A DNA stretch of 64,000 nucleotides from contig OU015525.1 in NCBI GenBank assembly GCA_907165065.1, forward strand, positions 2,301,251 to 2,365,250, written 5' to 3'. The notes below the pieces were generated by a model. It was not told the origin of the DNA. It made no database searches and saw nothing but the letters and a program-made list of their open reading frames with translations. The DNA is from Caprimulgus europaeus (lineage: Eukaryota; Chordata; Aves; Caprimulgiformes; Caprimulgidae). Below are positions 1 to 13,400 of this stretch, in pieces; the first letter of the stretch is position 1; every line of letters starts with the position of its first letter. The position numbers and the translations under genes were made by a program.

Positions 1-498
1 AAATGGTGGGAAATATTTTTTTTAGGGCAGTAGTTGGTCTTGTTGGAAAGAACTGACCACTGAGGTTTACAGATCACAACACATAATGTGTGTGAATCCA
101 CCACTTGCCATATGTTCCTCACCATCCTGTGGCAGGGCTGGATGAATCACACAGATTGTCATGACCAGACCCTGTTGCTTGATCTGAGAATTCACACACA
201 TGCTTTGTGATGGAGAATGGAAAGAGGTTGGATGTAAGTAATGTAGTTTTAGAAACCAAAAATGCATTGGCAGTGATTTTTTTTGCTGTCCTACAGGAAG
301 TATGGTGTGGATTTCTATCAAGGACTTTCTGGTGTCATGCATTTGATGCAGGTTGTGTGGATACTCACCCAGCACTCATCAAACCTGCTGATAGCTCTTA
401 TTGCTGCATTGCAAATTAAGCCTCCTATTGTCCTCTGCTCAGCTATTGCAGAAGAATCTTACATCACAGCTGTCCTCTCTTGTCTATTCTCCACCCAG

Positions 499-707
499 GC
501 AAGGACATGGGACACCGCATCACCAAGAAATGTTCTGCAGACTGTCCTGAGGCGAACGTGAACTTCGGTGTGGCAGCTTATTCCACCAAATGCTGCAGTA
601 CCTCCCTGTGCAATTTCAGTGGGGCCAACAGCATAAAAATCAGCTACGCCGCGATGTTCCTGGGAGTCGTGGCCAGTTTGATCGGTGTCATCAGGGCAGG
701 ATTGTGA
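499..707 (+). CDS. Gene A: LY6E-like Ly6/uPAR protein, 3'-terminal coding exon only
   Basis: This is the last coding exon of a Ly6 family gene. The signal-peptide and first LU exons lie left of the window. A pyrimidine-rich acceptor ends in AG at 497-498, and the exon opens in phase 1 (a G from the previous exon plus GC makes Gly). The 209-nt exon encodes KKC, ADC, KCC and SLCN cysteine motifs, five cysteines with exactly the spacing of LY6E residues 69-95. A hydrophobic tail typical of a GPI-attachment signal follows, ending in TGA at 705-707. An N-F-S glycosylation sequon lies next to the likely GPI site. The length and cysteine spacing match genes B and D exactly, so it is probably an LY6E paralogue. 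The expected role is an outer-leaflet GPI-anchored surface protein; no partner can be inferred. Confidence 0.88.
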
Positions 708-960
708 TGAGGGGTGGGACCAGATGTGACAACCCAAGAATCTACAAGGTATTCCCCAGTTGAGAAACCAATATCCTCTGTCAGGTGTCTCCAACAGGGT
801 CTATGCTACCCTGTATTCTCCAAGACATTGCTTCACAACCCAGCCACAAAATATCACGGCACCATAGCTCCTATTTTTACCCCTGTATCATGTGTTGTTT
901 TGTACTAATTTTCCCTGGGAAAGCTCTTTTGATAGCATGTGAGTGACAATTGTCAGCCAA

Positions 961-966
961 AATAAA
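961..966 (+). terminator. Polyadenylation signal of gene A
   Basis: AATAAA lies 254 bp after the gene A stop codon, in an AT-rich context. It is the first canonical signal downstream and so marks the probable end of the 3' UTR. Confidence 0.65.
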
Positions 967-3900
967 GATTTATGTTATTCTAGAGTGTGTTTGCTATATC
1001 CACACTAAGATCAACCTGAGAAAACAGCTCTGCCAGAAAGGACTGGAGTCTGAATCTCTACTTCACATTGAATTCCTCTTTTTTAGCACCTGGGAGTCTT
1101 CTCCTGGCTGCCTTTCTCCATTGACTCAGTCTCATCCAGCAGCTCAAGACAGACATTCTATAAAACCAGATGTTCTGCCTGATCACTCAGGGCTAATGAA
1201 TGAAGGTGTCAGTCTGGAAAGGTCAAAGATGTTTGTGTTGTTCCCACAAGCAAGCAACAGTGAGAATTGTTTTGCAACTGCTAGCACATGGGACTGGAGG
1301 TTTGCCAGGTATTGGTTGAGTTCTTGGCTATGCTGCAAAATTCTCATGTGATCTTTGCAGGGTGGATGGTTTTAGCTTTTAAAATAGGTAAAGGGACCAC
1401 ACCAAGATACTGGAGATGTCTAAGATGAGGATGGTGCTGCTGGAATCTTCTGGAAAGAGGATCTCCATATCTGTTTGGAGAAGATGCTGCTGTTGGGGTG
1501 ATTGCTCATGATTTCCCTGCAGGGAGAGGGGAAATGGGTAGAAAGAGCCTGTCAGGGGCAATAGGTGTTTGATCTAGTGGGAAGGTTTCTGCTTCTTCCC
1601 TTTCCTCTGTTGCTGCTGCATTTCCAGGCTTGGGGATGGAGGAGATGGAGTGGAGATCCCCTTCAGCTCTTGAAGGAGTGGAGCTATAACTAAAATGCAG
1701 GTACTCTTGGAGCTGGAGGGTGTGTAATTCCCAGCTGAGCAGTTTATAAGTGCAGTGCTGCATTTTGGAAAGGCTCATATAGAAGTGACACCTGGAAAAA
1801 AGCCCAGATGTTTGCAGCCCAGTTGGATTTGAGGGGTGTCCTGCTCCACCAGTGTTCAAGAGAGGTACAAAGTGCACGTGGTTCTGTGCAACGGGGAGAA
1901 ACTGCAGCGCTGGCTGAAGGCTGTGAATATGGGATTGTGTTGAATCATAATTTAAAGATTTAACTTCTGGGCAAGGAGGATGTTCTGACATGTATTTAAA
2001 CCTGAGATGGGCTCATATTTAAATGAAGAATGGTAGAGTTGCAGCATTTCTGTGCTGAGGGACCAACAGAAACTTGGGGTTTTTGCACTTCTTTTTAACA
2101 GCTTTTCCCCTCACTTTTTCTGTAAGTTAATCACAATAATTTCTGAAATGATTCCCAAAGCTTTTGATGAACTTGAAAACCTACTTTTAGCAAAAATATC
2201 TGAAGTTCACAGTTGCTTTTAAATTTCAGGGTTTTTTTTTATCATGAAAACTACATGTTTTCACCAAAAGAAAGAAATTTTTTGCCCTTCTTACATGACA
2301 ATTTCAATCACATTTAGAAGAAGATGAGCAAAACACTCTCCTTCCTTCTCCTTCCCTTTATGTCAAGGGAAGTAAGTCTTTTCAACCTCATCCTCCACCC
2401 CCAGTTAATTCCCCTGTTACTCCTTCCAAAATCTTCTTGAAGTTCATAGCTTCCAAATACTTGTAAACTATGATATTATCTTCTCCTTTGCCTCTGGTGT
2501 CCTAATCATCTGTGTCTTTTCTACCCCTATGGGTTCTTTTCAATCTATCCCACCTGGCACCAGTGAGGGATGAAGATAATATTAATATCAGAGGGACATA
2601 TGGGACCAGTTGGAAGAGTTCAGGACCATTAAATGAAAAATCTTGACTGCCAGAAATCCTGCAAGGATTCCTTTAAGCTTTGCCATCTCAAAATCTCAGC
2701 ATCTTGCAGGAGATAAGAGATATTTTAGTTTTTGCTTGGATGAGACTACAAGGGAGAGGGGGAAAAAAAAAAGTGCCTGGCTGAGCTGCTATTTCTGTAC
2801 CTGTTAATGGATGCTGTTGGCTGAAATAAATCAGAATGTGGGCTGCAGAATGGCATTGCCTTGTGACTAGAGCCCCCCTTTTCTGCTATTACCTCAAATA
2901 GTCAGCAATAAAAAAAGTGAATTCATCGATAAAGACTCATGAAATCTTTTCTGGACTGGAAGAAATAAAATATTTCACAAGGAACAGAGGGTTGCACTGC
3001 CTGTTATGGAAGGTGCCAGCTTCTGTTTTCCTCCTGCCTGGTGCCTTACAAAGACATTGGTCTTATGAAGCCAAACAATGCTCCTCCTTTGAGCTTTCTT
3101 GGTTAATTGCCACCTCTGTTCCAACTGAGTTTCATGCTCTACCTATTGAGAAAGCAGAAGTTTCCTCACCTTAGTCACACAGTTTTCCATCCTAACAATA
3201 TTCATACATCCAATTTAGAGATGTTGGAAAGAGTTACACCACTTCAAGAACTGGGCATGCCTTTTCGATGAGATAATGGCTATAGGTGGGTCCTATTGGA
3301 AGCCCAAATATTTAATAGGAGATGGAAATCTGAGCAACTTTGAGAGTAAGAAAAAAGGGAAATAAACCAGATGGAGAGCAGCAAGGGGCAGAGTTGCTGG
3401 CAGAGGCTTGGGGCATGTGGGTTGCTCCTGCAGGTTGAGTGTCATGTGAAAGGGGATCCAGCTGGACCATTTCTGGGACCGTGCCTCTGTCCCCACAACT
3501 AGATGACAGAAAGACAACAGTGGGGAGAAAAAGCAAGAGCAATCAGAAGAAGAAGATGGGAAATATTCTGATTTTTTACAGGGAGATAGGATGAAACATA
3601 ATAAAAAAGGAGGAATAAAGAGCACTCTATGGAAATCCAGTGGAGTGCTGGATTTGGCATTTCACTTAAGTTTGGTTTGCTATAATTATTATTTTTTTTC
3701 TGAAGACTTAATGAGTTGAGATCTTTAATCAGGCAATCCCTCATTCTCCATACTTTAACTGTTTTGTGTTTTTTTTCCTCTCTGACATTTATTTTTTGTA
3801 ATTTGTGCAAAAAAAGTCACAGCTTGTTCAATGTGACAGGAGTGGGTGTTATTTCTATTTTTCAAAGTGATCATTTTCATTGCCCAGTGGAATTTATTTT

Positions 3901-4480
3901 CTAATAAGATAATATTTTCCCCTCATATAAAATATATCATTTTTTTAACAGAAACATTTATGTTTTTGAACTGCTGTCTTAAAAAAAAAGCTCAAAGAAA
4001 ATGCTGCCTGGTCCCCTCTGAAATGCAGTGGAGGGATACTGCTCTTCTGATCTAGCTGCATTGACAATCCTGGGAGACATTTTATAGAAGGTTCCATTTC
4101 AATTTGAAATTCAATCCATTTCCATATGCACTAAAATAGTGTGTGAGGACAGGATCTTTAAGGATGCAGCCTGCTCTGAGTCTGAAGCTGCCTTGGAAAT
4201 GAAAACGTTCCTCTTTTCACACGGATACTATTTTGTTGTTGTGTTTTGCTTTTCCTCCACTTATCCAGAATTAAAATAGCAACTGTTGCATACTCAACAC
4301 CAGATGAACAAAACTGCATTGTGAAACAACTAGAAACGATGTGGGGGGGGACACAACACACGCCTGTTGAGATTTCCAACAAAGCCTACTTCCCCATACA
4401 AGCACTGACACATTACTCTCAATTATCCACCATCTGACATAACAACCCTATAGTTATTACCCTATCATCAAAGCAAACAT
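967..4480. other. Intergenic region between genes A and B, no gene seen
   Basis: About 3.5 kb of AT-leaning unique sequence. Open frames are short and have no recognisable domain. I see no CR1 tail, Ly6 exon or RNA gene. Some short A and T runs occur (for example near 2761-2772 and 3690). Confidence 0.6.
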
Positions 4481-4488
4481 TGCAGAGG

Positions 4489-4495
4489 TATAAAA
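4489..4495 (+). promoter_or_regulatory. TATA box of gene B
   Basis: TATAAAA begins 59 bp upstream of the gene B ATG and is followed at once by CCTGCCCT. This would put the transcription start near 4520 and a 5' UTR of about 30 nt in the same exon as the signal peptide, so no separate non-coding first exon is needed. The box and the following motif recur in gene C. Confidence 0.75.
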
Positions 4496-4547
4496 CCTGC
4501 CCTGGGTGAGTTCTTCTTGTTTTTGGAGGCTCCAAGAGTTATAAAGG

Positions 4548-7500
4548 ATGAAGACTTCTCTTCTTGTCGTGTTCATCATCGTCCTGTGCACGGAGAGCGG
4601 TGAGTCTCCAAGGATTGCTTCATGCTAGCAAGACCCCTCACTCAAGAGTTGAGGCATGTCTTTGATATTGCAGGATGATGAGGGGATTTTGCAGGATGAA
4701 TGGTGAAGCTGAAGGGTCATGAAGCTCTAGAGAATATTCCAGTTCTCAGGATAAGAAGCCAGGGGGACATATCCCCACCAGAAGCTGGAAGGATGCTGAG
4801 GAGCTGAAGTTGGGGATGAGATATCCACCTCATCTAACTCATGCAATCCCATCCCAGCCCTTGGAGTGGCTCAGTGTAGGCAGTTGAGAGCTCTTGGAGT
4901 TCTGTGAGAAGCAAGATTAGCTGAGGGATATACAGGCAAAGGGCAATATGTACAATAAAGCTGCAAATTTGACATAGAACCAACAGCCTGATTATTTTTT
5001 TTTTCACTTGCTTATTTATTGGTTGCAATTACAAACCATCATTACCTAAATTAGTAGAGATGGTCATGCCACAAGAAGACACAATTCTGTCTCCCATCTC
5101 TTTCTTGCAGCTTGTTGCTTTGAGATGCAACTCTGCCAATGTTGATTCCAAGTTTGGGATGGAGATGCAGAGTCCTGTTCTTATTCTGATAACTGGCTGG
5201 GGTGGGTTTTGGGGGAAGGATGCACTGGGAACCTGGAAAATGCCTCTTTTATACAGGGGTGGGCTGTGGGTCAGGCAAGGAACAAAAGGTGCAGCCCTGA
5301 ATATTCCTCTGACTATTCCAGGGGAATAGTTGACTTCCTCAGCTCGGGAGGCTTTTGCCTTATTGCAAACTGATTTTTCCTCAGGCTCTGCTGTAGGGTT
5401 TTACCTGGAAATTACTGGCCATTCTGGTCCTGCTCTAGCACTTAGGCTCACACTTAATTTGAGGCTGTAAATATTCTTACTGTGGGACTTCCCAGGCTTT
5501 AAATTCAGTATATGCTAAATCATTGTGCTCAGTGGGGTTGAGCAAGTTGAGAGCAATGAATTAATTCTTTCCTGCAACTTATCAACTGCAATCAGATTAT
5601 TATTTTTTTTTTAAATAAAAGATCATGTAATGAGACATCAAACTTACCAAAGGAGTTGCTGAAAATTAACACATATAGAGCAGCACTTTGCTGTGAAATC
5701 TAGCCAGAAGGCTGGTTGCTGTTCCAATTAATCCTGAACCTGACTGATTTTAACGGTGTAAAGCCTACATCCGCCAGCACTTGAACTTGCTAATGCTTTA
5801 CACGTGTAAGTTGTTTATCTGGTGGCTTGAATTACTCACATGGAAATCTTCCTTGAGGAATTTTTTGGTTTGTTTGTTGTTTTTTTTTTCAGTTAGAGCT
5901 TGGGTTAGAATATTCCTCAAGGTTATTCCTTGAGGAATATTCTTTTTTTCCATTAGAGCAGAAGTCTTGCTGGGTGCAAACAGGAGATCTCCAAAGGCAG
6001 CTTGTTTTAATCTCAGCTTTACATCCTGAGCAGGGCAAACTTTCAAAGAAATATTGTTCCCTTCTTGACTCAGCCCTCATTGCAACAGATATCTCAACAG
6101 ATGCTATAAAAGCAAAAGTGTTTTTCAGTAGTATGAGCAATTGTTGTACTGACCAGGACAGAGGATCCAAATTGTCCTTCCTAACTTCAGGGTCTTAACT
6201 GAGCTACCAGGTTAGGAGCCCAGATGTCTCCAGACTCCTCTGTAGTAAATGGTAAGAGAGAAACCTCCTGAATGCAGAGAAATGTTGGCAAAATCACCCC
6301 TGAAGTTGCTTGCCCCCTCCACTGGCTAGAAGGGTCTCAGGACAATTGTAGTCTTAAATTATTCTTCAATTACTCTTAAATAATTTCAATTACTCTTAAA
6401 AAATGCTCTTAAACCCATAGATTTTCAATACTTAAAGGGGGCCTACAGGAAAAATGGAGATTGAATTTTTAATAGGGCTTGGAGCAATAGGATAAGGGGT
6501 GATGGTTTTAAATTAAAAGAGAGGAGATTCAGACAATATAAGGAGGAAATTTATTTGTGATGAGAGTGGTGAAATTCTGGACTAGGTTGCCCAGACACCC
6601 CAACCATGGAAACATTCAAGGTCAGGCTGGACAGGGCTGTGAGCAATCTGATCTAGTTGAAGATGTCCCTGCTCACTGCAGGAGGGTTGGACTAGGTGAC
6701 CTTTAAAGGTCCCTTCCAACCCAAACCATTGTATGTAGTATGTATGTATGCAAATTAAGAGCTTTTGGAGGTTGGGATGAAACAGGACTTGGGCATGCAA
6801 CAAGCTCCACTATTTCCTGAATAGATTCAGGAAGTTTTTCTTGGAATGAGTTTGATTAAAGAAGCAGCATTAATTAAGGAATAAAATGAGCTACATATCT
6901 GGAAGACCCAGTCTGGGAACTTTGCTCTAGTGCAGGGTTTATTTTTTTTCTGGGAGGAAAGGGTGGTTCCCAGTGGGGTGGAGGAGAAATGTGCCTGTGT
7001 GGGGTTTGCACAAGAAAAGAGAATGAAGCCACACTGCTTTGAGTGCAGAGAGACTAAAGGAGGGTCCCAGACCTGAAAAAAAACCCAACCCAAAACCAAA
7101 CCATGTAGCCTGCAGTGTTAGAACACCGAATTCAAGAGCCAGGCAGGACAGCCAAGAGAGACTGGAGATGGAAATGACCATGACCATGGTAAGAAGCAAA
7201 TAGCAACAGTCTTGGTATCAAGTCAGAGTGAGCTGGGTGCCAGGTCTGAGGCTTTTGGTATTGTAAGGTTGTTGAGTATGGGAACAGAGGGAGATGGCCT
7301 GACTTCTGTGTCCTCTGCTAGCTGCTCTTCAGTGAGAGACAACAGAGGGAGAGGAGGATCTGCAAGGACTACAGACCAAAAGAGGAAATTGATGGTCAGT
7401 TCTGGGTGGACATGGAAAGGGCAAAGGAGCTGTTAGCTGGAGTGGAGGAAGAAGACAGTTTCCACAGAGACAGAGAAGAATGAATAGAGCCTTAAAAGGC

Positions 7501-10070
7501 ATTTTTGTGGCTTCCTATGCCACACCACACACTCTGGTCATCTGGGTCATGGTCTGGGCTAGTAGGACACTAGGGAGCAGATAGCCTGTTTGGGCTAGAT
7601 GAGTTTGCCTAAGGTCAAACAAGGGTAGTAATGAGATTGGGACATTGCTGGCAAAGGTGCCAACAAGGGCAAAGAAATTTGGGCAAGGGAGAAGAAGAGT
7701 GGGGGAGAGGAAGAGCAAGGAAGGCAAAAGACAGTCCTAGTAGAAAAATAAGATGGGTATTAACTGGCCATAGATAGGGAAAGCCTGGAAAGGAGAAGAA
7801 TGAGCCTAATCCCTGAGGGGTGACATTACTGCAGGAGTGTTTGCTCTAGATAAACAAATGAGTAGGAAATTCTTCTTAGCATGCACAGAAACCTTCCCCA
7901 AGGATCTCTTTGCTATGAATGAGTGCTTTAGCTTACTTGACTGCAAGCTGTTTTCATTGATGCTCATCAGCACAGAGTTTGCAGATGTGCAGTGTTACAG
8001 ATGTTCACCTTTTGTATTGTTAGGTAGTCATCACCCACCAATGGCTGTAAAAAAGAATCTGCTTGAGCCAAGGGGGTGGTTTACTCAGCCCTGTCTTCTA
8101 CAGGTCTAAGATTGCCTCTTGACACAGAAGAAATGAAAATGGAACAGTCAATGCAAGCATCCATCTTCCCAGCAAATACTGAGAAGCAGATCTAGGTCAT
8201 TTGAGACACTTTTTGGTGGCATACAGAAAAATATTCATACCTAGTATGGCCTGAGGTGTTGCTCTCAGATGTGTTTCTCCTTATTTGTATTTGAAAAGAT
8301 TTTTAAAAGAATTCAGTGTTGGTCTGTGTGCTCTGAGAAAGGATGTGTAGGACAGAACTCTTCAGATGACTTGTGGATGTGAAAGAGTGTGGACAGGAAT
8401 CCATTGGTCTTTTTCCACCCAAGAATTAGTGGACAGCAAATAGGGATTGGAGGAGCCAGGTTGGAAAGAAACCACAAGAACTTGGTGGTAGACTGAGGTG
8501 TCCTTTCCAAAAGCACACTGGGGCTGCCAGGTGTTTAAATGGATTCAAAGGAGACTCAAGTAAGTGTCCAGAAGGAAGATCCTTTGAAGGTTACGAAATG
8601 AGCAAGCCAGATCAGCGTCAGGAATCTGAGCTTAAAGTAGTTTGGGTCCAGGAGAGTCATTTGGGCCCAATTTCACACGTCCAGGAGGTTGTCTGTCTGT
8701 TGCCATTGGGTTTGACAGATCTTCCATCTGGACCAGCACCACCAGTTTTGTGCTTCTACAGATACTTCTGGAGGTGATTAATGCGTGTTGTGTGCTTCTT
8801 TTGTAGCTTTCTCTCTGATGTGTTTCACATGCAAAGATGCAACTTCCAACATACACTGTCTCAGTACAACCACATGTGCTGACCATGAGAAGTATTGTCT
8901 CACAACCTATTCTACCACAGGAGTTGGTAAGTGTGAAGCTTTTCAAAGGCACTGATGAGGAGAAGGGGTTCAGATGAGGCTGATTGTAGAGCCTCCTCCC
9001 ACCCTGAGGTGTGGTGGGAGAATTAATGAGGATCATAGCACACAGAGAGCAAATCTTGCAGCAGGTGGGAACTCAGATAGCCTGTCTCTGTTGCAATATG
9101 TCATAACAAAACTACACTGCTGATGAAACACAAGACATTGGAAGAGAGGGGATTTATCTGCACAAACCCTTTGTCTCATCTCCATGCTCATGATGTTGTG
9201 GGATCAGAAAGGGACAGTGCTCTGGAAGGGGCAATATCAAGACCTGATCTCTTCTGTCTGGCCACCAATGCCAGGAGCAGAGGACATGGCAGGAAGATGT
9301 GGCAGGGGAGGGTGAGGTTGGCCATGAGGAAAAGGTTCTTGAGGTAGAGGGTGGTGGAGCACTGGCACAGGCTCCCCAGGGAGGTGCTGATGGCCCCAAG
9401 CCTGACAAGATTCCAGCAGCATTTGGCCAAGGCCCTCAGGGACATGGTGTGAATGTTGGGCTTGTCCTGTGCAGGGACAGGAGTTGGACTCCATGATCCT
9501 TGTAGGTCCCTTCCAACTCACAACATTCAATGATTCTAAGACATAGTTACAATGACATCTTGCAATCGTGCACTGTACAAATTCATTAGATCTCTAGATT
9601 CCTGCCCTAGGTTTCAATTAACTGGCCCTGATAACAGCAGAGGTGTCTTAAGGCCAGGAGATGGTCTCCATAGGCCACATATACACACAAATAACGTTGT
9701 AGTGTGATGAAGTCCAAGGGAAATCCAGCAGCGTTAAGTACAGTACAATGCATTCCCCACTGGATATTGCACTACCAGTCTATCACTGAAGTTTGTAAAA
9801 AATATACAAGACAAAAACCCCCTGACTTTTCTCCTTGTTGTCTCCCTCTCTTACACTTCAGGCAACGACCGTAGCCAACGTATTTCCAAGAAATGTTCTG
9901 CATTTTGCCCAACAATTGACCTGAATATCGGCATCGCCGGTGTTGCTACCAGCTGCTGCCAGACTTCCTTGTGCAACATCAGTGGTGCCAGCAGTGTGAA
10001 AACCAGCTACACCATGATAGCTCTGGGTGTCTTGGCCAGTCTTGCCTGCATCCTCCATTTGAGTTTTTAA
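4548..10070 (+). CDS. Gene B: LY6E-like Ly6/uPAR GPI-anchored protein
   Basis: The three coding exons are 4548-4599 (signal peptide), 8807-8926 and 9862-10070. Introns are GT-AG and phase 1, with donors GTGAGT and GTAAGT. The 126-residue product has an N-terminal signal peptide (about residues 1-20), one LU/three-finger domain with ten cysteines at 23, 26, 35, 41, 48, 69, 73, 89, 90 and 95, the diagnostic CCxxxLCN ending, an N-I-S sequon at 96-98 and a hydrophobic C-terminal GPI signal. All ten cysteines occupy the same residue numbers as in LY6E (gene D), so it is a close LY6E paralogue. The start is chosen because it opens a signal peptide just after a TATA box. The family sits in the outer membrane leaflet, often in lipid rafts, and modulates immune-cell signalling or virus entry; this protein's own role is unknown. 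Confidence 0.92.
5908..5942. repeat. Perfect 15-bp inverted repeat (hairpin) in gene B intron 1
   Basis: Arms 5908-5922 and 5928-5942 are exact reverse complements separated by the 5-nt loop TTATT. Part of the arm (TTCCTTGAGGAAT) occurs a third time near 5850. It is too short for a typical miRNA precursor. Confidence 0.85.
6425..6750 (+). mobile_element. CR1 LINE 3' fragment
   Basis: The fragment has typical CR1 3' sequence: the GGTTGCCCAGA and TTCAAGGTCAGGCTGGACA blocks and GGTCCCTTCCAACCCAAACCA near the end. The usual ATTCTATGA tail is replaced by a short GTAT run. It lies in gene B intron 1, in the sense orientation. Confidence 0.9.
9205..9540 (+). mobile_element. CR1 LINE 3' fragment, divergent subfamily
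   Basis: It carries the CR1 GGTTGGCCATGAGG region and ends GGTCCCTTCCAACTC plus a degraded ATTCAATGATTCT tail. It resembles the copy at 37513-37945 on the other strand (shared GTTGGGCTTGTCCTGTGCAG), so both belong to one subfamily. It lies in gene B intron 2. Confidence 0.85.
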
Positions 10071-10489
10071 AGAGGTTTAGAGGGAGGGAAAGGAGATGCT
10101 TGGCCTTGCATTGCAAGAGATCAAATTCTCATCTGTACAGTGTGAATGATGCCCTGTTTCTCCTACCTGGAAGGTTACATCCCATCAACAAATAGTTTTG
10201 TTCTTTCCATACTCTGATGAGAATGCATAAGAGCACAGCCCTACCTCAAAATGGTGTTTGGAAGAGAAAGGCACGATATGGAGCCCTGCACATGCACAAG
10301 GACACCATATAATCACCATCTCTCCTCCTATTAACCTTTATAATTCCATGCATTTGTTTTTTCTCCCCTCTTCATTTTATCCCTGCCATTCTCTTGCACC
10401 ATTGTTCCCATTATAACATTTTCTGCCCTGTATTAATTTGCTACGAGGAAGCCTTTCATATTATAATTGTTAAAAGAGAAGCTGGGCAC

Positions 10490-10495
10490 AATAAA
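10490..10495 (+). terminator. Polyadenylation signal of gene B
   Basis: AATAAA lies 420 bp after the stop codon and is followed by a GT-rich stretch (GTGTGGTGTGG) suited to 3'-end processing. Confidence 0.65.
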
Positions 10496-10499
10496 GTGT

Positions 10500-13400
10500 T
10501 CTTTTACTCTCTTGTGTGGTGTGGTACGTCGGGCACAGCGGCTGAAGGCACCCACGTTAGCAGCAACCAAAGCAGAGGCGTTAGTCTGCAAGTCTCATTG
10601 AAATAATGCTAAAATATTATTGCAATTGCTTTTCCTTCACTTCAGGAAGCCTCTACTCAGATTTTCTTTTTTCTTTTAATTATTTTTTTTTCCTACCCTG
10701 ACAGAAGTGTCATTTTGTGACTCCATTTCAGAGTAAACTGTATTCTATTTAAGTTCCTTGCAGTTTCTCTTCTGGCTCAGCTGGCTGAAAGGAAATGGTT
10801 GTTGCAGAGGGGACAAGGCAGGACTCAACACGAAAGGATCCTGAGCATTAAGTCTTCTTTAAACTGATTTAAGATCTTCCATCTTTAAGCATTACAGATT
10901 ATTTTGAAAGCAGAGAAAAGTATCTTCCTTGGTGGTTAAAGGAAAATCATCAGTGAAGACAGATGATTTCTACAATGTGTCTGGAAATTTCAGCTTCATC
11001 TATAACAAAATATTAACTTTGAAAATAAATATTTTATTCTTGCTAGTTAAGTTTCCTCTCTGGGTTAAAGTTGAGGGAACTTATTCCCCTGCACTGACCT
11101 TCCTTGTGGATAATCTTAGCAAGGAATGAGAGATGTGCTCACTGAAACCCTTCTGAAATGAATCACAGGAGGCTTTCCCCTGAGCTGAAGAAGCTCTCCA
11201 CTAGGATTAACCCAACAAGATCTCCCAGAGTAATTAGTTGGGTGCAGCTCACCCAGCTGGTTTTCCCTCTGTGGAGTCATTGCACAGGGAGAGCAGCTAC
11301 ACACTTTACTCACTCTGCTGGGTATTTGCTGAGAGCAGAGGAACAACAACACTCAGAAACAGACGGATCTTTAGAACAGGTTTGCAAAGGAAATGCGTTC
11401 TCATGGTTCCAGCTCACTCCAGTCTGCTCCCATCTCATCTTGTCCAACTTTCCTCTCATCCACATCCGACCTCCAGCGATGCACTCCCTGGCTTTTTTCT
11501 CTCCTAGACTTCCTTGTTAGCTTTTTAATCCAGTCTTAGCCTGGGATTTACCTCCAACTTCTATTTTCTTGCTAGAGCCTCAGCTCTTTTTTTTCTCCTC
11601 AAAGCAAATGCAAGGTTGGCCATGGATACTCCATCTTTAGGACTCTCCATTGTCCTCATGGTTTCTATCACACTGCCATCCCACAGCTGAGCTGGCTCCA
11701 TTCTTCTCTCCAGTCTACTCTTTTCACCTTTCTTCCCCTCCTGCCAGTTTTAGAGATATTCAAGTCTCACACACATTTGAACACCTTGAATGAGCCAAAA
11801 ACTGTTCTGTGGCCTTGGATGGAAATACTCTGCCCTACACCCAGATAATAACAACTGAACTATTTGAAGTAGTCTTCATCCTTGGCTGTCCACAGGTTTA
11901 GGATTTCTTAGGGACAATGCTGGTTGGCACAGGTGAAGGCCAAGCTGGGGCTAATTCTGTGCCAGGTCTTTTCCTGATGAGCTTGTGAATACAGACCTGC
12001 TCTTGGCATCCAGGTTAAAAATGAGCTCATGCCTTTTGCTACCTGAATTTGGCAAGTTCATCCATTTCAGGTTGGGAGGGAACCTGGCATTTAAAGGAAG
12101 GTATAAAAATGTGTGGGCAAAGGATGCAAAGGCACGTGGTAGAGCCTGCTTCTGCTGTGGAGTGTTTCATGGTCTGCTTTTATGGTCTGCTTATGGCTGT
12201 TGCATGGAGAAGTTATGAACAGCACTAGGAAGTCACAAGTCCCACCTCTAAGGGAGCAGCTCTACCCATGGGCCCCAGCCTGCCTCCCTCTTGCTTGGAT
12301 TTTCCCTGATCCCATAAGTTTTGCATTCCCTACTGCCCAAAAACACAACCCATGCCTATAGACCAAATATTGACCCACATCTCAAGTTACATAAAAGTGT
12401 CCTTATCTGGACATGGGAACAGCAATTGCCCTGAGGCACAGGAGGTTCTAAAACCATGAGAGCTCCCTTAGTGAACCCTCCCTTGGCAACATTGTGTAAG
12501 AGGAGACTCCTCTCTGATAGTCTTCCTAAAAAATCCTGATGTAACATCTCCCACGCAGATACTGCTGCCTAATTCCACATCCCTCCACCCAGGGTTTCTT
12601 ATTTGTTGGCTCCCATAGTTGCATACTCCTTGGATGAGAGTGGCAAGCTGCCCTGCAGAGACATCTGGGATGCCTGGAGGGCCCTCAGGAAGATTAATGT
12701 CTCACTCAAATAGCTGGGATTGCTCCTGGGTGGTAGCTGGCTCTCCTTGTGTAGATTATCTAAGAGCCCAGTTTTTGGTGCTCTGAGTCACTGCACCAGG
12801 ACCTGAATCAGCCAAGGGGGCCCTGCCTTGCCTAAATTAGGTACCTGGAGGAGATGGTTCAACTTTGGCCTTTCTTTTCCCTCACTCAGGGCTCTAGCAC
12901 CACTAATTATGAAGGACCTATGGTGCCTTCTGCTCTCCTCAAATGATTTGGCTGTGTTTTCCCTCACAACATGAAATTTCTTCCCTTTCTCTCTGCTTAT
13001 TTGCCCAGATCTGAAGAACACTCAGTGAATCAACGACAAAGCAAGAGACAAGATGGATGTAAAAGATCAAAGCAAGGTCCTCATGGGGTCTAAAAAGCTT
13101 TTGGAAGCCATGGAAAGTGACAAAAGCATCACTTTTTTCAAAATTAACTACTGCTTTCTTATCATAAAGCCAACTCATGGCTCCATTTTGAGGTCCATCT
13201 TAGTTTCTCTGAACAGGTAGCGAGGAGATATTACTCTACAGAGGTGACTCAGCTTCCTTGTGGTTTTTTGCAGTCTTCCTCAATCATACTTCTCACTTGG
13301 TGTCCCTGACTTGCCTGCTCCAGGCCCTCCTCCAGGCTGAAGGTTGTGATGCTGGGCAGCAGGAGACATCCTCTCCATACTGACTGCTTAAGTGTTGCCT

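Noticed and set aside
283-561. An upstream exon of gene A in the first 500 bp
   Set aside because: No LU first-half cysteine pattern with phase-1 splice sites is present. Sister genes have second introns of 0.6-1.1 kb, so the missing exon lies left of the window.
1506-1991. 161-codon frame on the - strand
   Set aside because: No signal peptide, domain or cysteine pattern is visible, and nothing nearby supports a gene.
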